A stretch of DNA of 33,298 nt from Nitrospinota bacterium (lineage in GTDB: Bacteria; Nitrospinota; Nitrospinia; UBA9942), in the NCBI GenBank assembly GCA_003489165.1, contig DNJG01000125.1:1-33298 (forward strand), in the 5' to 3' direction. The position numbers and the translations under genes are program-made. Shown piece by piece: positions 19,207 to 25,434 of the stretch; position 1 is the first letter of the stretch; the number at the start of each line of letters is the position of its first letter. The notes below the pieces were generated by a model. The model did no database searches, had not been told where the DNA came from, and saw nothing but the letters and a program-made list of their open reading frames with translations.

Positions 19207-20513
19207 TGAGACTCATAGATATAATAAACGGACCGTGGGCAATAACAGTTGACATGCTAAATGAAATTCGCAGTATCTATACAAAACATCTTCGGGGAGA
19301 AAAAATAAATATCAAAGATATAGAAGCCCGCACAGGCAAAGAACTGCTCAATAAGCCGCAGGGTTATGACCTCGTAAATGGAACTGCAATCATCCCGATA
19401 GAAGGGATTATTGCAAAAAAAATGAATCTCCTGATGCAGATTTCAGGCGGTGCATCCACACAGCTTATTGAAAGAGATTTCAAGGCAGCCCTCAACGACC
19501 CTTCAGTGCAAAAAATCATATTAAACATAGATTCCCCCGGAGGGACTGTAGACGGCACGTTTGAACTTGCAAATTATATATATGAAAACAGGGGGAAGAA
19601 ACCAATTATCGCATATACAGACGGCATGATGTGCTCAGCCGCATATGCTATAGGCTCTGCGGCGGATAAGGTTTTTATTTCAGGAGATACAACGACAGTC
19701 GGTTCAATCGGCGTTGTTGCGGCACATGAAGACATTTCAAAAATGGAAGAAAAGCTCGGTGTTAAGACAACGGAAATCTATGCAGGCAAATATAAACGAA
19801 TTGCATCTCAGTATCAGCCCCTTTCGGCAGAAGGATTTGCGAGCATCAAAGAGCGGGTGGATTATCTTTATGCCGTGTTTGTGAATGAGATTGCAAAATT
19901 CAGAGGAGTGTCAGCAGAGGAAGTTATTCAAAAAATGTCAACCGATGCTGCACCCCTCTTTATGGGAAAACAGGCAATAGAAGCGGGTCTTGTGGACGGT
20001 GTTGCCACTTTAGACCGGCTTATTGGCAATAATGTCACCGGTGTTGTGGCAGATGGTAAGAGTAAAACAATTAAAGGAAAGGAGGGCAAATTAATGACAA
20101 AAGATGAACTCATAGCTCAAGAACCTGAATTGTATCAGTCCGTTTTAGCAGAAGGCAAGTCGGGGTTAAATGAGGCAATAGCAAAGGCGAAGGAAGAAGG
20201 AGCAAAGGCAGAGACAGAGAGGGTGAAGTCTGTTAAGAGCCAGCTTATTCCCGGACATGAGGCATTGATAGAATCGCTCATGTTGGATGGTAAGACAACT
20301 GGTCCCGAGGCGGCGGTGGCTGTCCTTGATGCGGAAAAGAAACTCAGGGTAAAGGCAATAGAAGGCTTCAAGGCAGACGGCTCAATTAAGGTGACCGTAA
20401 CGGAACCCGGTGACGGTTCAGATGCAAACACCATGAAGCGCAAGGATTTTAATATGTTATCAACAGACAAACAGGCTGCATTCGTAAAGAATGACGGCAA
20501 GGTAGTTGACTAA
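19206..20513 (+). CDS. S49 (ClpP/SppA-like) capsid protease with C-terminal scaffold
   Basis: A 435-residue head-maturation protease. The ClpP/SppA fold includes ILNIDSPGGTVDG, the nucleophile Ser144 (DGMMCSAAYAIGS) and the probable catalytic Lys195 in IYAGKYKR, followed by QYQPLSAEG. After about residue 290 the sequence turns charged and helical, as in scaffolds. This matches the lambda C/Nu3 arrangement, in which the protease and scaffold share a reading frame. A strong internal start at 20094 would give the scaffold alone. It lies between the portal and coat genes. Confidence 0.9.
   Translation: MRLIDIINGPWAITVDMLNEIRSIYTKHLRGEKINIKDIEARTGKELLNKPQGYDLVNGTAIIPIEGIIAKKMNLLMQISGGASTQLIERDFKAALNDPSVQKIILNIDSPGGTVDGTFELANYIYENRGKKPIIAYTDGMMCSAAYAIGSAADKVFISGDTTTVGSIGVVAAHEDISKMEEKLGVKTTEIYAGKYKRIASQYQPLSAEGFASIKERVDYLYAVFVNEIAKFRGVSAEEVIQKMSTDAAPLFMGKQAIEAGLVDGVATLDRLIGNNVTGVVADGKSKTIKGKEGKLMTKDELIAQEPELYQSVLAEGKSGLNEAIAKAKEEGAKAETERVKSVKSQLIPGHEALIESLMLDGKTTGPEAAVAVLDAEKKLRVKAIEGFKADGSIKVTVTEPGDGSDANTMKRKDFNMLSTDKQAAFVKNDGKVVD
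20094..20513 (+). CDS. Nested scaffolding protein (internal start)
   Basis: ATG 20094 lies in the protease frame and is preceded by AAGGAGGG at 7 nt, a better ribosome site than most in the window. It would give 139 residues: MTKDELIAQEPELYQSVLAE, then an Ala/Lys/Glu-rich helix and an acidic tail. This matches Nu3-type scaffold production. It is seen directly as a start site; its use is inferred. Confidence 0.7.
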   Translation: MTKDELIAQEPELYQSVLAEGKSGLNEAIAKAKEEGAKAETERVKSVKSQLIPGHEALIESLMLDGKTTGPEAAVAVLDAEKKLRVKAIEGFKADGSIKVTVTEPGDGSDANTMKRKDFNMLSTDKQAAFVKNDGKVVD

Positions 20514-20535
20514 ATTTTGAAAGGAGGAAAAAACA

Positions 20536-21681
20536 ATGGCTAATACTTTAACAGGTTTGATTCAGTATATCTACGACAGCGTGGATGTTATAAGCCGCGA
20601 GTTGGTCGGGATGATACCATCTGTTTATATTAATCCGAAGGCGGAACAGGCGGCAAAGGATCAGGATATTTCTTATGACATCGTTCCTGATGCAACCGCT
20701 TATGACGTTACACCTGCAAACACAATTCCAGCCCTTGACAGTTCAACAGTTCCTGCAGGCACTATGAAGATTAATAAGGTCAGAGGCGTCAAATTTCACT
20801 GGACAGGCGAAGATGAAGCAGCGATAGGGCGTGATGCCAAATCTGGTATTCAGAATAATAAGATTGCACAGGCTTTCAGAACGCTGTGCGGTGAAATGGA
20901 AAATGACCTGGCAGATCTATATGCCTTTGCATCACGAGCCTTTGGCACAGCAGGCACAACACCATTTGCCACAGCAGGTGATTTCAGTGATGCGGCTGAG
21001 GTTGCCCGCATACTAAAGGATAATGGTGCCCCATCATCCGAGCTACGACTTGTCATAGATACTGCGGCAGGCGCAAAGATTTTAGGTAAGCAATCACAGG
21101 TGCATATTGTCGGCGGAGACGACCCGCTCAGACGCGGGGTTTTGCTTGATATTTATGGTATGCAAATCCGTGAATCGGCAAAAATCAAGACTCATACTAA
21201 AGGCACAGGGGCAGGATATTTGTTGAACAATGTAGCCGGTTATCCCATAGGCTCAACAGCCATTGCGGCTGACACAGGCACAGGCACAATCCTCGCCGGG
21301 GATGTCCTCACGAACTCACAGTCAGGCCGTGATCAAAATAATAAATATGTTGTAGGCACAGCCCTATCCGGCGGCTCTCTGGCACTCAATAAGCCCGGCA
21401 ACAGGGTTGCATGGGTGGATAATGATACAGTGGCTGTCGGCAATAGTTATGCCGCAAGCATGGCATTTGCCCGCTCTGCAATCCATCTGCTTACAAGATT
21501 GCCGAAGATGCCTGAAGGAGGCGATGTTGCGGATGATGTCATGGTTGTTCAAGACCCGCACAGCGGAATATTCTTTCAGATTGCTCTTTACAGGGCATAT
21601 CGTTCCGTTCTGATTGAAGTTGCAGTCGCATGGGGAGTAAAGGCTGCAAAGTCCGAGCATATAGCACTCTTGCTTGGATAG
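20536..21681 (+). CDS. Major capsid (coat) protein, P22-coat-like
   Basis: A 381-residue HK97-fold coat protein with a strong ribosome site (AAAGGAGG). It starts MANTLTGLIQYIYDSVDVIS and has YDIVPDATAYDVTPA and KVRGVKFHWTGEDEAAI early. LVIDTAAGAKILGKQSQVH and LDIYGMQIRESAKIKTHTKGTGAGY occupy the middle. The end, MVVQDPHSGIFFQIALYRAYRSVLIEVAVAWGVKAAK, resembles the P22-type coat end. A Gly/Thr-rich insertion (about 235-300) fits a P22-like inserted domain. It assembles with the portal and scaffold encoded upstream. A lambda-type portal and protease with a P22-type coat is a mosaic arrangement. Confidence 0.85.
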   Translation: MANTLTGLIQYIYDSVDVISRELVGMIPSVYINPKAEQAAKDQDISYDIVPDATAYDVTPANTIPALDSSTVPAGTMKINKVRGVKFHWTGEDEAAIGRDAKSGIQNNKIAQAFRTLCGEMENDLADLYAFASRAFGTAGTTPFATAGDFSDAAEVARILKDNGAPSSELRLVIDTAAGAKILGKQSQVHIVGGDDPLRRGVLLDIYGMQIRESAKIKTHTKGTGAGYLLNNVAGYPIGSTAIAADTGTGTILAGDVLTNSQSGRDQNNKYVVGTALSGGSLALNKPGNRVAWVDNDTVAVGNSYAASMAFARSAIHLLTRLPKMPEGGDVADDVMVVQDPHSGIFFQIALYRAYRSVLIEVAVAWGVKAAKSEHIALLLG

Positions 21682-21697
21682 TCAAAGGTCAATAAGC

Positions 21698-21729
21698 AAT
21701 AAGGGAGGGGAAATCCCCTCCCTTATTTT
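21698..21729 (+). terminator. Strong hairpin after coat gene, terminator-like
   Basis: AATAAGGGAGGGG (21698-21710) and CCCCTCCCTTATT (21715-21727) form a perfect 13-bp stem with an AAAT loop, followed by only two more T. It lies 17 bp after the coat stop. It may attenuate transcription into the tail genes or protect the abundant coat mRNA; the short T tract makes full termination doubtful. Confidence 0.65.
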
Positions 21730-21745
21730 AAAAAGAGGTAAACAG

Positions 21746-21925
21746 ATGGCAAAAGAAAATAAAAATCAAAAAGGAGCGATACCTGCTAATAGTATCATCC
21801 CGAAGATTATAAAAATGGTGAGAACGGTTGATGATGCTAAAGGAGAGCCTACAAAGGCAGATGTCCACCCTGATGAAGTTGAGAACTTTAAAAAAGGCGG
21901 ATGGAAAATAAGCAATGATTACTGA
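21746..21925 (+). CDS. Small head-completion-region protein
   Basis: ATG 21746 follows AAGAGGT at 6 nt; an upstream TTG reading through the hairpin is not credible. The 59-residue basic product, MAKENKNQKGAIPANSIIPKIIKM, ends GGWKISNDY. Small proteins in this position, after the coat gene, are often FI/head-completion-like, but there is no diagnostic motif. It overlaps the following gene. Confidence 0.6.
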   Translation: MAKENKNQKGAIPANSIIPKIIKMVRTVDDAKGEPTKADVHPDEVENFKKGGWKISNDY

Positions 21926-22217
21926 TAATGATTTGGATATATTTTTTTCAGATGATTTCACACAGGATGCAACCTATACGCCGCAGGGCGGGCAGGCATC
22001 CACCATTAAGATTATATTTGATAATGCCTTTAAGGTTATTGATATATCAACAGGGATTGAGTCAGCATTACCTGCAGCGACTTGTAAGACTTCGGATGTG
22101 GCGAGTGTAAAACATAACGATACATTAGTTATAAACTCTATAACCTATTATGTGTCGGGCATTCAGCAGGATGGGACAGGAATCACGATATTAATTTTAT
22201 CAAAGGATATGGTTTAA
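21915..22217 (+). CDS. Head-tail joining protein, FII-like
   Basis: A 100-residue beta-rich protein (DLDIFFSDDFTQDATYTPQGGQASTIKIIFDN, ending INSITYYVSGIQQDGTGITILILS). It has the pattern of the lambda gpFII-like head-tail attachment family: short acidic start, a central A-T-Y-x-P-x-G motif, and a final beta strand region. It lies between coat and tail-terminator genes, as expected. Family call is by pattern and position. Confidence 0.7.
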   Translation: MITDNDLDIFFSDDFTQDATYTPQGGQASTIKIIFDNAFKVIDISTGIESALPAATCKTSDVASVKHNDTLVINSITYYVSGIQQDGTGITILILSKDMV

Positions 22218-22664
22218 ATGGCGAATACAAAACGGCAGTCAATAATGACCGCAGTGAAGACACGATTGCAGGGTATCACTGTTGCAAATGGGTATGATTT
22301 CAATCTCGGCAGTCATGTTTTTGAATGGCGGACAACAACTCTCAATGATAATGAAATGCCCGGTATTGTATTCAGGGATATCCAAAATATCAAAATAGAA
22401 GGCGGACCAGTTGCATATTTCCGATGGGGTTTGAATATAGAAATAGGGATTGTTACGCAAGGCGGAGCTTCAATCACAGATATAAGAAAGATGTTAGGCG
22501 ATATTTATAAGGCAATCGGGACAGACCCTCGCTGGGGAGGGTTGGCAATATTAACAGAGCAGCCGAATAATGATGAAATTCAATCTGAACAGCAGGAGAG
22601 GAAAATCACAGGTGTATTAATAAGACTCCAGATTATCTATGATTCTCCGCTCTGGGAGGCATGA
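22218..22664 (+). CDS. Tail terminator/tail completion protein, U-like
   Basis: A 148-residue protein: a first helix RQSIMTAVKTRLQGITVANGY, a beta-rich middle, and a helix ITDIRKMLGDIYKAIGTDPRWGGLA with the end GVLIRLQIIYDSPLWEA. This two-part alpha/beta pattern is common in tail terminator proteins, which cap the tail tube and join it to the head. It starts immediately after the FII-like gene. The lysis cassette follows instead of the tail tube gene. Confidence 0.7.
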   Translation: MANTKRQSIMTAVKTRLQGITVANGYDFNLGSHVFEWRTTTLNDNEMPGIVFRDIQNIKIEGGPVAYFRWGLNIEIGIVTQGGASITDIRKMLGDIYKAIGTDPRWGGLAILTEQPNNDEIQSEQQERKITGVLIRLQIIYDSPLWEA

Positions 22665-22900
22665 TGGAAAAGGAAGAAATCATTGTTGCAGTTCAAGAGG
22701 CGATTGCAAAAGAGTTGGGGCAATACAAAGTCAATAAAGAAATCCATTATCTTGATCATCTATGGATTAAAGAGATGAGGGAATGGACAGAATCAATCAA
22801 AAGTGAATTCTGGAAGACAGTAGTCAGGACAATTATAAGAACGATTATAATTTTCATGCTCATAGGATTTGGAATATGGGGAGTAAAAAACTTCAAATGA
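22661..22900 (+). CDS. XhlA-like holin accessory or small holin
   Basis: A 79-residue protein with an amphipathic helical N-terminus and one C-terminal transmembrane helix (residues about 54-75, RTIIRTIIIFMLIGFGIWGV). This layout matches XhlA-type hemolysin/holin accessory proteins. It overlaps the tail-terminator stop at the front (ATGATGG) and is coupled to the amidase by ATGA. With the amidase and holin it forms the lysis cassette. Confidence 0.65.
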   Translation: MMEKEEIIVAVQEAIAKELGQYKVNKEIHYLDHLWIKEMREWTESIKSEFWKTVVRTIIRTIIIFMLIGFGIWGVKNFK

Positions 22901-23352
22901 GAGAGATTAAAAAAATAATAATTCATTGCAGTGATTCAGAATTCGGAGATGCTGCATTGATTGACAAATGGCATAAAGAGCGGGGATGGACGGGCATCGG
23001 GTATCACTATGTAATTTTGAATGGCTGTAGAAAGGCAACTATGACAGGATTCCAGCCATACAAGAAGGAGGATGATGGAATTATTCAACAGGGAAGAGCT
23101 GTTGAGGTAGTCGGTGCTCATTGCGAGGGACAGAATCAGGACAGTATTGGAATCTGCCTTATAGGCAAAGAACATTTCTCGGCAAAACAATTATATGTTT
23201 CTTTGCCGAATCTTATAAGGGATTTGTTTTATGGATACGGAATTGTATCGGGACAGGTATTCGGACATTATGAATTTAATCCACAGAAGACCTGCCCGAA
23301 TATTGATATGCCGATTTTAAAAGAATATATCAGAAAAATTTTTGTAAAATAA
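22897..23352 (+). CDS. Endolysin, N-acetylmuramoyl-L-alanine amidase (T7 lysozyme-like)
   Basis: The start is taken at ATG 22897 in an ATGA overlap; a further in-frame ATG at 22876 would add 7 residues. The 151-residue amidase_2 protein has probable zinc ligands His10 (IIIHCSDS), His124 (FGHYEF) and Cys133 (KTCPN), with Tyr36 (GIGYHYVI) and Lys131, matching the T7 lysozyme pattern. GAHCEGQNQDSIGICLIG is the usual core motif. It cuts the amide bond between N-acetylmuramic acid and L-alanine. No signal peptide, so holin release is needed. Confidence 0.92.
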   Translation: MREIKKIIIHCSDSEFGDAALIDKWHKERGWTGIGYHYVILNGCRKATMTGFQPYKKEDDGIIQQGRAVEVVGAHCEGQNQDSIGICLIGKEHFSAKQLYVSLPNLIRDLFYGYGIVSGQVFGHYEFNPQKTCPNIDMPILKEYIRKIFVK

Positions 23353-23367
23353 AGGAGGTGAGTAAAG

Positions 23368-23625
23368 ATGGAGTTAATGGCGATTGTAAAATTGATACCG
23401 ATAGTTTTATCAGTCGTGGAAATGACAAAGAGATTTATTCCTGATGAAAAACGAACCTATGTGAACCCCATAATGGCAGTTGTTACAGGGCTTTTGGGTG
23501 CTTACTACACAGGCGGGACTCAGGAATTATTGAATCTCTTAACGACAGGAGTTCTCGCCGGTGCGGGGGCGATGGGAGCTTATAAAATCCCCAAAGAGGT
23601 AGCATTGAAAATGGGGATAGATTAA
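23368..23625 (+). CDS. Holin-like membrane protein
   Basis: An 85-residue protein with AAAGGAGGTGAG just upstream of the ATG. It has a hydrophobic N-terminal segment (MELMAIVKLIPIVLSVVEM) and a helical hairpin (PIMAVVTGLLGAYYTGG...LLTTGVLAGAGAMGAYKI), and it ends in a short basic/acidic tail. Size, two to three membrane helices and position next to the amidase indicate a holin. It may work with the XhlA-like protein. Confidence 0.75.
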   Translation: MELMAIVKLIPIVLSVVEMTKRFIPDEKRTYVNPIMAVVTGLLGAYYTGGTQELLNLLTTGVLAGAGAMGAYKIPKEVALKMGID

Positions 23626-23640
23626 ATGGAGGTAAATGAG

Positions 23641-23772
23641 ATGAAAGAAAAAGTCAATGATGCTTCAGAGACGAAAATCGTTAATGATAATCCTAAAGAA
23701 AAGGAGGTAAAAGAAGATGGCCAGTCAATTAAAGAGCAGAAGGGTAGCAGCGGCAAAAATAGAGGCAGTTGA
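23641..23772 (+). CDS. Small polar ORF before tail tube gene
   Basis: ATG 23641 has GGAGGT 8 nt upstream and gives 43 residues (MKEKVNDASETKIVNDN...), a Lys/Glu-rich disordered peptide. It ends 56 bp inside the tail tube gene in another frame; that gene's ribosome site (AAGGAGG) lies within it. It may be a leader coupling translation to the tail tube gene rather than a functional protein. Confidence 0.4.
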   Translation: MKEKVNDASETKIVNDNPKEKEVKEDGQSIKEQKGSSGKNRGS

Positions 23773-24667
23773 AGGAATAGCAGAAACCTTATCGGCAGCG
23801 GATGGGGGAATCTTGGTAATTGACCCTACGGTGTCAGTTGATATTGAATCACTTGAGAGAAAGCCCGCAAGCGCCTCATTATCGTCTTTTGGTAACGTAT
23901 CTGGTAAGCAATCTGCAAAATTAAGTTTTACGGCAGAAATTAAAGGTGCAGGGGCGGCATATTCCTCAAGCGTAAAACCAGCTTTAAGTCAATATTTGCG
24001 GGCTTGTGGATTTGCTGAGACAATAGTTACAACTGTGGGAGTTGAAAAGGCGACATATCAGCCTGCAAGCACAGGGATTCCATCTCTGACTATGGCTTGT
24101 TATGAGGACGGGGTAATTAAGAAATTAAAGGGATGCAGGGGAACGGTTAAATTCAACGGTGAATCAGGCGGGGTAATAAAGGCAGCCTTTGAATTTAGCG
24201 GTGTTTTGGATGGAACCATTGACGGCGCTATGCTTACACCGACCTATGAATCAACCATTCCGCCTACCCTGCTTAACACTCCACTAACTTTTGATGCCTA
24301 TACTGCAAGGGCTCAAAGTTTTGAAATCAATCTCGCCGCCGCAGTTTCTATAATGGAGGATATTACAAAGGCAGAGGGATATGCAGTCGGAGTCATCATA
24401 GGAAGAAACCCTACAGGCTCAATCAATCCTGAGATGGTAACAATCGCCACTTACGATTATTTTGGCAAATACAAAAGTGCAGCCTTTATTTCCCTGGTAA
24501 TCGGGAAAATCGGCAGTGTCCAGTATAACCGTTTTAAATTCACCGCTCCGAAGATGCAAATCACAGCGGTATCGGATGGTGATAGAAACGGTGTTGCAGT
24601 TGCAGACCTTTCAGTTCTCTTTGCCAGAAACGCAGGGGATGACGAGATTGTATTGGAATTTGATTAA
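23717..24667 (+). CDS. Major tail tube protein
   Basis: A 316-residue protein with AAGGAGG 9 nt before the ATG. It begins MASQLKSRRVAAAKIEAVEG, with IDPTVSVDIESLERKPASASLSSFGNVSGKQSAKLSF, a pattern seen in siphovirus tail tube proteins. The chain is beta-rich with small residues, followed by a second domain with FGKYKSAAFISLVIG and a final beta strand. It would polymerise around the tape measure. It is followed directly by the chaperone pair, as in lambda (V-G-GT-H). Confidence 0.8.
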   Translation: MASQLKSRRVAAAKIEAVEGIAETLSAADGGILVIDPTVSVDIESLERKPASASLSSFGNVSGKQSAKLSFTAEIKGAGAAYSSSVKPALSQYLRACGFAETIVTTVGVEKATYQPASTGIPSLTMACYEDGVIKKLKGCRGTVKFNGESGGVIKAAFEFSGVLDGTIDGAMLTPTYESTIPPTLLNTPLTFDAYTARAQSFEINLAAAVSIMEDITKAEGYAVGVIIGRNPTGSINPEMVTIATYDYFGKYKSAAFISLVIGKIGSVQYNRFKFTAPKMQITAVSDGDRNGVAVADLSVLFARNAGDDEIVLEFD

Positions 24668-24679
24668 TAAAGGAGGCGT

Positions 24680-25090
24680 ATGGATTTAACAGAATTAAGA
24701 AAGAAAGATGCACATGTATCGGGATGGGTTAATTTTGAGGGGAAATTTGATGTCCATATCAATTACCTGAGCAAATCCGACCTGCAGGCAAAACTTGACA
24801 GGTGTAAAAAAACAAAGTATGTCAGGCATCAGCCGCAGGATGACATAGATGTTGATAAACTACATCTGGAGCTTGCACAATGCATTCTGGATTGGAAAGG
24901 ATTAACTCTTTCAGCTGCGTCAAAACTCATTCCGATTGATATTCCAGCAGGACAGGAGAATGCTGATGTTCCATGTTCCGATAAGAATAAACTCGCATTG
25001 CTGAAAGAAGCTTATGGGTTTGATGTCTTCATCCAGCAGGCATCTACAGACCTTGCGGCTATCAAGCAGGAGACTGAAAGAAAAAACTAA
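24680..25090 (+). CDS. Tail assembly chaperone G
   Basis: A 136-residue alpha-rich protein between tail tube and tape measure genes, the canonical place for tail chaperone G. Its last codons, AGA AAA AAC TAA, contain the slippery heptamer A AAA AAC, so a share of ribosomes shift -1 and add the T domain (GT). The G protein contains a beta-strand start, a Lys/Asp-rich segment (RCKKTKYVRHQPQDDIDV) and a helix with CILDWKGL, as seen in other G chaperones. It keeps the tape measure soluble and recruits tube protein. Confidence 0.85.
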   Translation: MDLTELRKKDAHVSGWVNFEGKFDVHINYLSKSDLQAKLDRCKKTKYVRHQPQDDIDVDKLHLELAQCILDWKGLTLSAASKLIPIDIPAGQENADVPCSDKNKLALLKEAYGFDVFIQQASTDLAAIKQETERKN

Positions 25091-25124
25091 TTGAGTGGGC
25101 AAGATATTACCTTGACCCACTCAA
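25081..25124 (+). promoter_or_regulatory. Programmed -1 ribosomal frameshift signal
   Basis: A AAA AAC at 25081-25087 is an exact classical slippery heptamer in the correct phase, followed at once by the TAA of G. Three bases after the heptamer, TTGAGTGGG (25091-25099) pairs perfectly with CCCACTCAA (25116-25124), a 9-bp stem with a 16-base loop, the usual stimulatory structure. Confidence 0.9.
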
Positions 25125-25431
25125 TATCACCTGTGAAAGATGTGAGGATGAAAAAGAGGCTTATGGATTACCGATTACGGAGGATAGGTGTAAACAATGC
25201 AGGGTCCCTAACATAGATTTGCTTTATGAAAATCAAGAGGCATGGCAGTTATATCAGATTGTTTGTAGTCAGCAAAATATAGGCTTTGGCGATTATGGTC
25301 CCCTCTGGTATCCGAGCATTGAATTTGTTTTTAATCTTTACGAAGTCAGAAATTGCAGAGAGGTATTTGAGAAGCTCCTTTTGATTCATAATGTCTATTG
25401 TGAAAAAAAAGAAAAACAAAGGAAGAAATAA
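25087..25431 (+). CDS. T domain of tail chaperone GT (made by -1 frameshift)
   Basis: After the slip, translation continues for 114 codons: LIEWARYYLDPLNITCERCED, then LPITEDRCKQCRVPNIDLLYENQEAWQLY, to just before the tape measure gene. The T part has a CxxC...CxxC pattern that may bind zinc, and a C-terminal helical region rich in Trp, Tyr and Phe. The frame has no early start codon with a ribosome site; an internal ATG or TTG near 25219 is less likely. The GT fusion helps load tube protein onto the tape measure during tail assembly. Confidence 0.85.
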   Translation, partial: LIEWARYYLDPLNITCERCEDEKEAYGLPITEDRCKQCRVPNIDLLYENQEAWQLYQIVCSQQNIGFGDYGPLWYPSIEFVFNLYEVRNCREVFEKLLLIHNVYCEKKEKQRKK

Positions 25432-25434
25432 ATC

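Noticed and set aside
25219..25431. A separate 70-codon gene between G and the tape measure
   Set aside because: The frame continues upstream to the slippery site without a stop, and its internal start has no ribosome site. It is best read as the T part of GT.
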